From Methylorubrum extorquens (GTDB lineage Bacteria; Pseudomonadota; Alphaproteobacteria; Rhizobiales; Beijerinckiaceae), in contig NZ_JALJXF010000001.1 of the NCBI RefSeq assembly GCF_024169925.1, forward strand, positions 2,362,001 to 2,426,000: a stretch of 64,000 bases of DNA, read 5' to 3'. The position numbers and the translations under genes are program-made. Numbering within the stretch: the first letter of the stretch is position 1; each line of letters begins with the position of its first letter. Positions 42,801 through 50,330 of this stretch are shown here, piece by piece. Below the pieces are notes generated by a model. The model was not told where the DNA came from. It did no database searches and was given only the letters and a program-made list of their open reading frames with translations.

Positions 42801-43122
42801 GCTGACGTACGTCAAGCAACTCATCGCCGAGGGTCGTCCGCGGCGCGAGGCCATCATGGAGGGCGCCATGACCCGGCTACGTCCGGTGGCGATGACCGCC
42901 CTGGTGGCGTCCCTCGGGTTCGTGCCGATGGCTTTGGCGACCGAAACCGGTGCCGAGATCCAGCGTCCCCTGGCGACCGTAGTCATCGGCGGCCTTATCT
43001 CGGCGACCCTGCTGACCCTCGTCGTCCTGCCGGCCCTCTATGCCAGGTTCGCCGGTGCGGTCGCCCCCGAAAGAAAGGATCAGCCCATGTCGGTCCAACC
43101 ACATCTCCGCGCCGCCGAGTAG
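39877..43122 (+). CDS. czcA: Heavy-metal RND efflux pump (CzcA-type)
   Basis: 1081 residues, twelve predicted membrane helices and two large periplasmic loops. The helix-4 signature LGALDFGLIVDGAVIIAEN contains the two Asp of the proton pathway in the HME1 (CzcA/CnrA/NccA) group, so Zn, Co, Cd or Ni are the likely substrates. The N-terminal PIDAVPDITNNQVQI and TFAIETSLAG motifs are typical. It works with the adaptor upstream. No outer-membrane CzcC gene is present nearby. Confidence 0.93.
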   Translation: MISSVLNFSVRQRYLVVLLSLLAAGFGAFSLTKLPIDAVPDITNNQVQINTTAPSLSPSDIERQVTFAIETSLAGIKGLEYTRSLSRNGFSQVTAVFSEATDVYFARQQVAERLREAEAAMPSGTEPRMGPISTGLGEIYMWSVHYAKPGERKLARVGKPGWQSDGSYLTPEGQRLSTELERTAYLRTVQDWIIRPQVRTVPGVAGVDGIGGFEKQYHVQPDPMRLTALDLSFVDIGRALEANNANQGARYLEDNGEGYVVRAAGRLESMEDIGSVVVTTRGGVPVRISDIAEVRIGRDLRTGSGSEDGQEVVIGTALMLIGENSRTVAAAVDARMGEIRRTLPPGVEVRTVLNRTVLVEATIRTVAKNLAEGAALVIVVLFLLLGNIRAAIVTALVIPVAMLMTMTGMVQGRISANLMSLGALDFGLIVDGAVIIAENALRHVAERQAQLGRKLDLNERLATVRASAEEMIKPSLYGQAIIILVYVPLLTFTGVEGKMFEPMALTVIIALIAAFVLSLTFVPAMIAIVITGKVTETDNLFVRAIKAAYRPVLGAALRVPMLFVAVALVLLVGAGFLFKGLGQEFIPQLDEKSIALNAQRIPSTSLSQSQAMQLKIEQAIGRFPQVAYVFSKTGTAEVASDPMPPSSSDTFVILKPQAEWPDPGLPKAELQEEIEKELGGLAGNVYEFSQPIQLRFNELLAGTRGDLAVKVFGDELGPMTAAANQVAAILRGVEGADDVKVEQTAGLPFLDIKINKREAARLGLSTSAIQEVIGAAIGGRESGAVFEGDRRFPIVVRLNDKVREDREALENIPVPLPPGPNGRTASVLLKQVASFSVTEGPNQISRENGRRRVVVTANVRGRDIGSLVAEAQAKVASDISLPTGYYVTWGGQFENLASARQRLMVVVPVCFFLIFLLLFSALNSARDALLVFSAVPLALTGGIAALWLRGMPFSVPAAVGFIALSGVAVLNGLVMLTYVKQLIAEGRPRREAIMEGAMTRLRPVAMTALVASLGFVPMALATETGAEIQRPLATVVIGGLISATLLTLVVLPALYARFAGAVAPERKDQPMSVQPHLRAAE

Positions 43123-43132
43123 GAGGGTCGGA

Positions 43133-43414
43133 ATGAGTAAGAAAGTCGCCCGAACCATCCCCGACTGGGGCGGGGGCGCACGTCGCCGACGGCGCGTCAG
43201 GCCCCATGTCCGGCGGGCGGCCAGCCGGACTTTCGGACTGGCCCTCATCGCAATCCCGGCCTGCGTCTATCTGCTCTACTGCCTCTGCAACATCGGCGGG
43301 AAGACGCACTTCCACCTGATGCCGATGGCGCCGACCCATCCTCAGGACGGCTCGCCATGGGGGGACAAGGCTTCGATGATGCGACAGTCGGCGACCGAGC
43401 CACACCCGCACTGA
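43133..43414 (+). CDS. Small single-pass membrane protein after czcA
   Basis: 93 residues from ATG 43133. A basic N-terminus (RRRRRVRPHVRRAASR), one helix (FGLALIAIPACVYLLYCLC), and a His/Met-containing C-terminal tail (THFHLMPMAPTHP, EPHPH) that may bind metal outside. It starts 10 bp after czcA and overlaps the convergent merR gene by 73 bp. Confidence 0.5.
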   Translation: MSKKVARTIPDWGGGARRRRRVRPHVRRAASRTFGLALIAIPACVYLLYCLCNIGGKTHFHLMPMAPTHPQDGSPWGDKASMMRQSATEPHPH

Positions 43415-43761
43415 CCGATGACGTCGCGCAATTCCTGGGCGAGCCGGGTCAGGTCGGAGAGCTTGCGCTCGACCTGGGCGAGATGAGAGCGGGCGATGGT
43501 GTCGACCTCGGCGCAGGATCGGTCTCTGTCATCGGCAAGGGCAAGGAGCTCCCGGATCTGATCGACCGTGAAGCCCAGATCCCGCCCACGCCGGATGAAG
43601 CTCAGGCGGCGTAGGTGCTCACGACCGTAAAGACGGTAGTTGCCCGCCGACCGGGCCGGGGCCGGCAGGAGCTTGACCTTCTCGTACCAGCGAACCGTCT
43701 CGACGCTTGTATCGGTCGCCGCAGCGAGGTCGCCGATGGTCATGGGGGATGCGTTCGCCAC
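43342..43761 (-). CDS. MerR-family metal-responsive regulator (PbrR/ZntR-like)
   Basis: 139 residues. A MerR helix-turn-helix (TIGDLAAATDTSVETVRWYEK), the second wing motif (NYRLYGREHLRRL) and a dimerisation helix. Cys residues at 83, 118, 120 and 126 (ending in CGCGSVADC) match the Pb/Zn/Cd-sensing group rather than the Cu group. It represses and activates from the elongated-spacer promoter at 43766-43796, which drives the divergent P-type ATPase. Confidence 0.9.
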   Translation of the reverse strand: MANASPMTIGDLAAATDTSVETVRWYEKVKLLPAPARSAGNYRLYGREHLRRLSFIRRGRDLGFTVDQIRELLALADDRDRSCAEVDTIARSHLAQVERKLSDLTRLAQELRDVIGQCGCGSVADCRIIEALSPHGEPS

Positions 43762-43765
43762 GGCC

Positions 43766-43796
43766 TTGACCCTGTAGTTGCTACAGGGTGCATATA
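43766..43796 (+). promoter_or_regulatory. MerR-type promoter and operator of the P-type ATPase operon
   Basis: TTGACC (-35, 43766-43771) and CATATA (-10, 43791-43796) are 19 bp apart, the overlong spacing remodelled by MerR activators. The spacer carries a perfect dyad: ACCCTGTAG (43769-43777) and CTACAGGGT (43781-43789) around TTG. Confidence 0.9.
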
Positions 43797-43842
43797 GGGC
43801 GTCCCACCGCCTGGCGCGACGCCCGGGCCAACGGAGCGTGCC

Positions 43843-46023
43843 ATGCCTGGGACAGGAACCATCGAGGATATCCCCACAGCCGCCCTGCGCTACCGCGTGA
43901 AGGGCATGGATTGCCCAAGCTGCGCGTCCAAGATCGAGACGGCCGTGACCCGGCTGCCGGGCGTCGGGGACGTACGCGTGAACTACACGGCCCAGGTCCT
44001 CGACCTCACCCTCAACGAGGCCGCCACGCCCCGGGCGGTCCTGGAGGAGAGGATCACCGGGCTTGGTTACGGCGTCGCCACCCTACCCACGGCCGCGGAC
44101 CTTGCACGCGCGCACGCGACCGGGGCCGAGATCCCCGCCATTGAGGACGAGAAGGCGGAGCCGCCGGTCTGGCGAAGTCGCAAGGGGCTGCTCGCCCTGG
44201 CCATCGCAATCCTGTTCGCCTTGGGCTTCCTGATCGACCGGGTCCGTCCGGAGTTGGTCGGCGAGTACGCCTACTGGCCCGGCGCGCTCCTTGGGCTCGC
44301 CTTCTACGGACGCCGGGCCATCGCCGCGGCGCGCAACGGCTCGCCGTTCTCCATCGAGATGCTGATGTCGGTTGCGACCGTAGGAGCTCTGGCCATCCAT
44401 GCCGCGGAGGAAGCCGCTGTCGTGGTCCTCCTCTTCACCGTTGGCGAGATGCTCGAAGGCTTCGCGGCTGGCCGGTCCCGGGCCGGCATCAAGGCGCTGG
44501 TTGGACTGGTGCCGAAGACGGCGCGCCTCATCGAGGAGGACGGCGTCGTGCGCGAGGTACCGGCCGCCGCCTTGCTGATCGGCCAGACCGTGCTGGTCCG
44601 TCCCGGCGACCGGGTCCCCGCCGACGGCGAGGTCACGGACGGCTCATCGAGCCTCGACGAGTCCCCCATCACGGGTGAATCCGTGCCTCGGCCGAAGGAG
44701 GTCGGTGACGCGGTCTACGCCGGCAGCGTCAACGCTGACGGTGCCCTGCAGGTCAGGGTCACCCGGATGCCGTCCGACAACACCGTCGCCCGCATCCTCC
44801 ACATGGTCGAGGAGGCGCAGGCGTCGAAGTCGCCAACCGCCCGGTTCATCGACCGCTTCAGCGCCGTATACACCCCGGTCGCCTTTGCCATCGCCGCCCT
44901 GGCGGCGCTCGGTCCGCCGCTGCTGCTTGGAGCCGACTGGGGCACCTGGATCTATCGCGGGCTGGCGCTGCTTCTCATCGCCTGCCCCTGCGCCCTGGTG
45001 CTCTCGACCCCCGCCGCCATCGCCTCGGGGCTGGCCGCCGGTGCGCGCCGCGGACTCCTGGTGAAGGGCGGCGCTGCCCTGGAGACCATCGGTCGGGTGC
45101 GTACGGTCGCCTTCGACAAGACGGGGACGCTGACGGTCGGTCAGCCGCTCGTCACGGATGTCCTGCCGTTCGCCCCCGACATGACGGACCGCGCCATGCT
45201 TGGTCTGGCGGCGGCTGTGGAGGCTGGGTCGAGCCACCCCATCGCTCGTGCGATCCTCGAACGTACGGAGGCGGACGGCATCCCTCTGCGCCCAGTGCGC
45301 GATGCCCGCGCGGTTCCCGGCAAGGCCGTCCAGGCCACGGTCGCCGGTCGCACGGTCGTGGTGGCATCCCCGCGCCACGCCGCGACGCTGGCCAGCCTCT
45401 CGCCGGAAGCGGAAGCGACGGTGCAGGCCCTGGAGGAGGCGGGCAAGACCGCCGTCATCGTGGTCAGGGACGGCGAGGCCCTCGGTGCCATCGCGGTCCG
45501 GGACGAGCCCCGTAAGGACGCGGCCGTCGGCATCGCGTCCCTGCGCGGGCTCGGCGTCGAATGCGTGATGCTGACGGGCGACAACAGGCGCACGGGCGAG
45601 GCCATCGCCAAGGGCCTGGGGCTATCGGTCCGGGCGGATCTCCTCCCTGCGGACAAGCTCGCCGAGATTGGGGCCCTGAAGGAGCTTGGCACCGTCGCCA
45701 TGGTCGGCGACGGCATCAACGACGCCCCCGCGCTTGCAGCTGCCAACGTCGGCATCGCCATGGGCGGCGGCACCGACGCGGCGCTGGAGACGGCTGATGC
45801 CGCTGTCCTCAACGACCGGGTGGCCGACGTGGCGGCGCTCGTCGCGCTATCCCGGGCGACGCTCGGCAACATCCACCAGAACGTGGCCATCTCGCTTGGG
45901 CTGAAGGCGGTGTTCCTCGTCACCACACTTGCGGGCGTCACCGGGCTTTGGCCTGCCATCCTGGCGGATACCGGCGCGACCGTCCTGGTGACGGCCAACG
46001 CGCTCCGCCTCCTAAGGGCATGA
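43843..46023 (+). CDS. Heavy-metal P-type ATPase (PbrA/ZntA/CadA-like)
   Basis: 726 residues. An N-terminal HMA domain with GMDCPSC (C24, C27), about eight membrane helices, the actuator loop (LDESPITGESVP), the transmembrane CPC motif (C381-P382-C383), the phosphorylated D425 in DKTGTLT, the HP motif (SSHPIARAI) and the GDGINDAPALA hinge. CPC with one CxxC HMA and a PbrR/ZntR-type activator point to export of Pb, Zn or Cd to the periplasm. The next gene, lspA, overlaps by 4 bp as in pbr operons. Confidence 0.95.
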   Translation: MPGTGTIEDIPTAALRYRVKGMDCPSCASKIETAVTRLPGVGDVRVNYTAQVLDLTLNEAATPRAVLEERITGLGYGVATLPTAADLARAHATGAEIPAIEDEKAEPPVWRSRKGLLALAIAILFALGFLIDRVRPELVGEYAYWPGALLGLAFYGRRAIAAARNGSPFSIEMLMSVATVGALAIHAAEEAAVVVLLFTVGEMLEGFAAGRSRAGIKALVGLVPKTARLIEEDGVVREVPAAALLIGQTVLVRPGDRVPADGEVTDGSSSLDESPITGESVPRPKEVGDAVYAGSVNADGALQVRVTRMPSDNTVARILHMVEEAQASKSPTARFIDRFSAVYTPVAFAIAALAALGPPLLLGADWGTWIYRGLALLLIACPCALVLSTPAAIASGLAAGARRGLLVKGGAALETIGRVRTVAFDKTGTLTVGQPLVTDVLPFAPDMTDRAMLGLAAAVEAGSSHPIARAILERTEADGIPLRPVRDARAVPGKAVQATVAGRTVVVASPRHAATLASLSPEAEATVQALEEAGKTAVIVVRDGEALGAIAVRDEPRKDAAVGIASLRGLGVECVMLTGDNRRTGEAIAKGLGLSVRADLLPADKLAEIGALKELGTVAMVGDGINDAPALAAANVGIAMGGGTDAALETADAAVLNDRVADVAALVALSRATLGNIHQNVAISLGLKAVFLVTTLAGVTGLWPAILADTGATVLVTANALRLLRA

Positions 46024-46538
46024 TGGGGTCCCGACCGCACGGACGAGCCCGCCGTATCGCAGTGGTGGGAGCCGTCATGGTGGCCGCCGCTGCCATCGAC
46101 CTTGCCGCGAAGGCGGCGGCCGAGGCTTGGCTGGACGAGGGTAGTGTCCGGGGCTTCCTGCCCTTCGTCGACCTGACCATGTCGTTCAACCACGGCATCA
46201 GCTTCAGCCTGTTCCCGGCACGCGATCCATCGTCCCTGACCCTTCTCCTCGGCATCCAGGGCACGCTCACCTGCCTCATTGCCGTCTGGGCGGTGGCGGC
46301 GGGAAGCGGGCTCGAACGCCTCGGGCTCGCCATGATGGCCGGCGGCGCCGCGGGAAATCTCATCGACCGGTTCGTGGACGGGGCCGTCACCGACTACCTC
46401 GACTTGCACACGGGCGGCATGCGCTGGTTCACCTTCAACCTGGCGGATGCCTGGATCTCCCTGGGCGTCGTCCTGCTGCTCGTCGACGGCTTCCGAGCGC
46501 GCCGGCGGCATTCAGATGCCGGAGGATTGACCTCATGA
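46020..46538 (+). CDS. lspA: Signal peptidase II (PbrC-like LspA)
   Basis: 172 residues from ATG 46020, four membrane helices. The LspA motifs are NHGISFSLF, GGAAGNLIDRF and FNLADAWISLG with the two catalytic Asp. It normally cleaves lipoprotein signal peptides. Copies linked to Pb-exporting ATPases (pbrBC) aid lead resistance, and the same linkage is seen here. It is probably an accessory copy separate from the housekeeping lspA. Confidence 0.9.
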   Translation: MMGSRPHGRARRIAVVGAVMVAAAAIDLAAKAAAEAWLDEGSVRGFLPFVDLTMSFNHGISFSLFPARDPSSLTLLLGIQGTLTCLIAVWAVAAGSGLERLGLAMMAGGAAGNLIDRFVDGAVTDYLDLHTGGMRWFTFNLADAWISLGVVLLLVDGFRARRRHSDAGGLTS

Positions 46539-46626
46539 TAGCCCCGATCCCGCCGAACCGTGGCCACGGCAACCCGTCATGCCCCTCCCGGGCCCAGGCT
46601 CGGACACCGATACCGTCGAGGCCGAC

Positions 46627-47697
46627 ATGCTGAAGAAGATCATGCTTGGGTTGGCGCTCCTGCTGGCGCTGTCCGTCTGCCAGGATGGACGGTACGCGGG
46701 CTCCACACGCCACTTCGCGCCGATCCCGCCGGCGACCCTGGCGCTGATGTCGACGGTGGGGGTGTCTCCCAGCGACCCGATCCTGATGCGAGCCTACAAG
46801 AAGGAGTCCGAGATCGAGCTCTGGAAGCGTGGCGCAGACGGCAGGTACATCTTGCTGAAGACGTATCCGATGTGCCGGTGGTCAGGTCAGCTCGGGCCCA
46901 AGACACGTGAGGGCGACCGACAGGCCCCGGAGGGCTTCTACGCGATCACGCCGGAATCCATGAACCCGAATTCCAGCCTCTACCTCTCGTTCAACCTCGG
47001 CTACCCGAACGCGTACGACCGCTCCCTGGGACGCACCGGTACGCACCTGATGGTCCACGGCTCCTGCTCGTCCCAGGGCTGCTTCGCGATGACGGACGAG
47101 GCGATCTCGGAGCTCTATGCCGTGGTTCGCGAGGCGTTCGCTGGCGGCCAGCGTGCCGTCCAGTTCCAGTCCTACCCGTTCCGCATGACCCCGGAGAACC
47201 TGGCCCGACACCGGGTGGACCCGAACATGGCCTTCTGGAAGAACATCAAGGAAGGCGCCGACCGGTTCGAGGTCACGAAGGCCGAACCGGTCGTCGAGGT
47301 ATCGGGCGGGCGCTACGTCTTCGATGCGAACGGCGACGGCCCCACCGCCGACGCGGTCGCACGGAAGCAGGCGGACGACGAGCGGCAGGTCGCTGCCCTG
47401 GTGGCGAACGGAACGCCGGCCGTCCGCCTGGTGTACGAGGACGGCGGTCAGCACCGGGCATTCCGCGAGACCATGATGGCGGCCGGATACGGTCTTGGCG
47501 AGGTTAGCCGCCCCGAAGCCCTGGCGGCAGGGCCGCGCGAAGTCGCGATGCCCGCTCAGGGGCCGGGCGCCACCGTCGGAAAGCGTGAGCCAGTGCGGAG
47601 CACGGCGGCACCCAAGCTTCCGGGGACCGGCGTGACGGAGGCGGAACGTCGGCGCCTGCTTGAGACCTTCGCCGCGGCTGGGGACGGGCGGAAGTGA
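46627..47697 (+). CDS. Exported L,D-transpeptidase family protein (YafK-like)
   Basis: About 356 residues from ATG 46627 (ATG 46579 possible). A signal peptide or lipoprotein-like start (IMLGLALLLALSVCQ) is followed by a YkuD-type domain of the YafK branch: EIELWKRGADGRYILLKTYPMC, GDRQAPEGFYAI and the catalytic MVHGSCSSQGCFAMTD. The C-terminal ~120 residues are unrelated, Ala/Arg-rich. Cell-wall remodelling is likely; the link with the metal genes is only positional. Confidence 0.85.
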   Translation: MLKKIMLGLALLLALSVCQDGRYAGSTRHFAPIPPATLALMSTVGVSPSDPILMRAYKKESEIELWKRGADGRYILLKTYPMCRWSGQLGPKTREGDRQAPEGFYAITPESMNPNSSLYLSFNLGYPNAYDRSLGRTGTHLMVHGSCSSQGCFAMTDEAISELYAVVREAFAGGQRAVQFQSYPFRMTPENLARHRVDPNMAFWKNIKEGADRFEVTKAEPVVEVSGGRYVFDANGDGPTADAVARKQADDERQVAALVANGTPAVRLVYEDGGQHRAFRETMMAAGYGLGEVSRPEALAAGPREVAMPAQGPGATVGKREPVRSTAAPKLPGTGVTEAERRRLLETFAAAGDGRK

Positions 47698-47756
47698 TGC
47701 AACGTCGGGGACAGGCGACGACATGACCGAGGGGCCTCGCTGATGCCCCGCGTTCG

Positions 47757-48851
47757 TCAGGCCGCGGCGACCTCGTCCGCCCATCCCAGGCGCGCCTTGA
47801 GGTCGTTCATGTGGCTGAAGGGAACGACGCGACGATGCTGCAGCATCCCGAGCACGATGCCCGGATGAAGCCCGACCTCGTCGGCGAAGGCCACCACCTC
47901 CTGTTTCGTCCGCGGGCACGTGGTGGCGAAAGCGTCGATCCGCTCGCGCCCGACCAGCATCTCCTCGGCCCAGGCATCCGCCTCGGCCTCGACGTCGTTG
48001 TCTTCGCCGTTCTTGTCGTCGACGAAATTCATTCCTCGATGCAGGCTGATGTGCGCTGCCTCGTGGAAAAAGGTCCACCAGAAATGGTCGTTGCTCTTCA
48101 TGCGCAGCGACATCTGGATCAGGGGACGCTCGTCGTTCAGCCACCGCGCCGACCCGAAGACGCAGGTCTTGCTTAGGGGCTTCTGGAACACCAGGGCGAC
48201 GCCGGACGCATGGCAGATTTCGAGCATGCGCGGCTCGAAGGTCTCAGGCCTTGCCACGGTCAGCGAACGGATCTCTGCGCATCCCTGCTTGAACCGCCCC
48301 GGATCGTAGGCAGGCAGGCTGAGCCGGCGCGCCTTCTCCTCGCCCAGCATCAGCCAGCACAGCATGTGGTGAGGCGAGGTGGTGCCGGTCCTCGCCTTGC
48401 GGTGGTGCACGGCCAGGGAACCGAGCTTCGCCTCGTAGGCGTGGGGTCCCCCGATCCCGAGGAGGCTCAGCAGCCCGTCCATGATCCTGCCGAGGTCGTT
48501 GGTCTGGGGAAGGCGACCGCAGGCCTTCAGTTCCCGGATAGGGAACCCCTTGAGCCATTCGGCCTCTCGCACGGCCGCCTCCTGCTCCCGCAGCCGTGCC
48601 TGAAACAGGTCCCAGTTCGCCTGGAGGCCGGTCCAGATGTAGGCCTTGAGGCCGAGCACGTGCTCCAGCTTCAGTGCAGTCTCGGGAGTGACCGGGTTGG
48701 AGCCGTTAATGATCGTGCTGACGAGCTTGGGCGTCATGTCGGCAATGCGGGCGAACTCGGCCTGGGACCAGCCGCGCTCCTGGATGTACTCTTCGAGGTG
48801 TTCGCCGGGATGGGTCGCCCATTGCGGCGTCCAGGCTTCCTGCGTCGTCAT
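47757..48851 (-). CDS. higA: HigA-type antitoxin fused to an ImmA/IrrE-like peptidase
   Basis: 364 residues. The N-terminal ~80 residues form an XRE/HigA helix-turn-helix (HPGEHLEEYIQERGWSQAEF, LVSTIINGSNPVTPETALKLE). The C-terminal half is an ImmA/IrrE zinc-protease-like domain with HEAAH and a downstream EAEADAWAEEML. It is the antitoxin of the HigB-like gene 18 bp upstream and should autoregulate the palindromes at 49221-49265. The peptidase fusion is longer than classical HigA (~100 residues). Confidence 0.85.
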   Translation of the reverse strand: MTTQEAWTPQWATHPGEHLEEYIQERGWSQAEFARIADMTPKLVSTIINGSNPVTPETALKLEHVLGLKAYIWTGLQANWDLFQARLREQEAAVREAEWLKGFPIRELKACGRLPQTNDLGRIMDGLLSLLGIGGPHAYEAKLGSLAVHHRKARTGTTSPHHMLCWLMLGEEKARRLSLPAYDPGRFKQGCAEIRSLTVARPETFEPRMLEICHASGVALVFQKPLSKTCVFGSARWLNDERPLIQMSLRMKSNDHFWWTFFHEAAHISLHRGMNFVDDKNGEDNDVEAEADAWAEEMLVGRERIDAFATTCPRTKQEVVAFADEVGLHPGIVLGMLQHRRVVPFSHMNDLKARLGWADEVAAA

Positions 48852-48869
48852 CCCCTTGGTCTCCGCCGT

Positions 48870-49208
48870 TCAGTTGCCATGGTAGTCGACGATTTCGATG
48901 ATCTCGACCGCCGTGACCTGACCCGTGTCGAGGCCGCCGTCAGGCAGGCAGGGCAACGGGTCGTGGTCGGGCACGAAGACGATACGCCAGTTGTCCTTGA
49001 TCGTGACCGAGAGTTGGCCGTCCCGGTTACCGCCGAGTTGATGCCGGCGGTCGGGTGGCTCCGTCGGGACGTCCGAGAGGCAGGCTGCCTGCCCCAAAAC
49101 GTCCAACCGCCTCCGTATCGGTTTCGCTCTGTCCCCGTAGGCCTTCGCCATTTCCTTCGGGTCCGACAGCGCCTTCCCGAGGCGCTTAGACCGGAAACGG
49201 ATCTGCAT
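48870..49208 (-). CDS. higB: HigB/RelE-type toxin
   Basis: 112 residues. The C-terminal half (LSVTIKDNWRIVFV, then VTAVEIIEIVDYHGN) matches HigB plasmid-maintenance killer proteins, which cut mRNA on the ribosome; the ~20-residue Pro/Asp loop in the middle is longer than usual. Toxin before antitoxin is the higBA order. Confidence 0.85.
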   Translation of the reverse strand: MQIRFRSKRLGKALSDPKEMAKAYGDRAKPIRRRLDVLGQAACLSDVPTEPPDRRHQLGGNRDGQLSVTIKDNWRIVFVPDHDPLPCLPDGGLDTGQVTAVEIIEIVDYHGN

Positions 49209-49220
49209 CGCACCAATCCG

Positions 49221-49265
49221 TTACCTGCAAGGTAATGCTCCGCACTCCGTTACCCAATAGGTAAC
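49221..49265. promoter_or_regulatory. Two higBA operator palindromes
   Basis: TTACCT and AGGTAA around GCA (49221-49235), and GTTACC and GGTAAC around CAATA (49249-49265). Centres are 29 bp apart, nearly three helical turns. They lie directly upstream of higB and suit cooperative binding by the antitoxin. Confidence 0.8.
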
Positions 49266-49498
49266 ACGGTCGCATGCGCATGGCGACTCCTTCCAAACCC
49301 GGGCCGCCTTGAGGATGAACACCGTTGATTTGGCGGTTAGCGGGACAAGCCTTCCTTATCCATGCCCATCGGGAGACTGCGCATCCTCGGAACCCTCTTC
49401 GAAGCGGAGCCGTTCCTCGTCGCTCCCGATCGGCCGGGCCGTTCGCCGGTCCGGCTCGGCGCCAGGACGAGCCACCAACAACCAACGAGGAAGCCCCC

Positions 49499-49762
49499 AT
49501 GAGGAAGTCCCTGTTCGCCGTCGCCGCCCTGGCCGCGCTCGGCGCCATCGGCATCGCCGCCCCCGCCTCCGCCGCCCCCGGCATGGTCGGTGCCGTCGAT
49601 GCCCAGACCAACATCGTCGACGTCCGCATGCACGACAGCCACGGCCACCGCGGCCATGGCATGCGCCATCACCACCATCGCGGTCACGGCATGCGCCATC
49701 ACCACCATCACCGCGGCCACATGATGCGCCACGGTCACGGCCATCGCCACCACCGCATGTGA
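49499..49762 (+). CDS. His-rich secreted protein 3
   Basis: 87 residues from ATG 49499. A signal peptide (LFAVAALAALGAIGIAAPASA) precedes a mature chain whose second half is His/Gly/Met/Arg: HGHRGHGMRHHHHRGHGMRH and similar repeats. His plus Met suggests binding of both Cu(I) and Cu(II). Followed at once by a strong terminator, so it is monocistronic. Confidence 0.65.
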   Translation: MRKSLFAVAALAALGAIGIAAPASAAPGMVGAVDAQTNIVDVRMHDSHGHRGHGMRHHHHRGHGMRHHHHHRGHMMRHGHGHRHHRM

Positions 49763-49768
49763 TCTTCC

Positions 49769-49797
49769 AGGGGCCCTTCGGGGCCCCTTCTCGTTTC
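49769..49797 (+). terminator. Intrinsic terminator of the His-rich gene
   Basis: Eight-bp arms AGGGGCCC (49769-49776) and GGGCCCCT (49781-49788) with a TTCG tetraloop, followed by TCTCGTTT. Confidence 0.8.
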
Positions 49798-49899
49798 CGG
49801 CAACCTTACGCCGATGCAGGGTCGCCCCGCTCGACCGACGCGGTCATCGTGGGTGCATCGGTGTGCTTGGCGGGCCCTCCCGACTGCCAGGCGTGAGGC

Positions 49900-50286
49900 C
49901 TACTTCGAGAAGCGTGCCTGCAGGCTGTGGCCATGGACCTTGGTCGACAGCACCACCTTGGCGCCCGCTCCTAACGGGGCGCTCAGGGGCCCGACCAGCT
50001 TGTTGGGCGCTGAGGCGTTAAGCGTGACGGTCTCGGTCTTGCCCCCGGACTGGATGACTGCACGGGCGCTAACCCCCTTGGTGTCGAGGGGCTTACCTTC
50101 CTCGTCCTTCAGGAAGAACACCATCTCCTTATCCGTGCCGACGAACTCGATGGGGTGGCCGTCGGCCACGGTGATTTGACCGCCGTTGGGACCGACCTTT
50201 GCCGCCGAGGGTACCTGGGCGGCCGCGGCGGTCGCCAGGGTCGAGGACATCAGGAGGGCGGCGAGGATCGGAAAGGTCTTGCGCAT
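49900..50286 (-). CDS. Periplasmic protein of RND module A
   Basis: 128 residues. A signal peptide (ILAALLMSSTLATAAAA) is followed by a beta-rich domain beginning GPNGGQITVADGHPIEFV and ending KVHGHSLQARF. The last gene of the module (adaptor, pump, this protein), 44 bp after the pump. A relative with QHGGRVTDAGKYHVELV stands in the same place after the third pump (60827). Possibly a periplasmic metal carrier of CusF-like role, but the fold is not recognised. Confidence 0.6.
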   Translation of the reverse strand: MRKTFPILAALLMSSTLATAAAAQVPSAAKVGPNGGQITVADGHPIEFVGTDKEMVFFLKDEEGKPLDTKGVSARAVIQSGGKTETVTLNASAPNKLVGPLSAPLGAGAKVVLSTKVHGHSLQARFSK

Positions 50287-50330
50287 GGGACGTCTCCTTG
50301 AGGGTTCAGATAAGCAGTCGTGCCAGGTGA

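Noticed and set aside
45141..46511. 456-codon frame antisense to the P-type ATPase and lspA
   Set aside because: Ser/Ala/Arg-rich antisense frame without start signals; both sense genes have complete motif sets.
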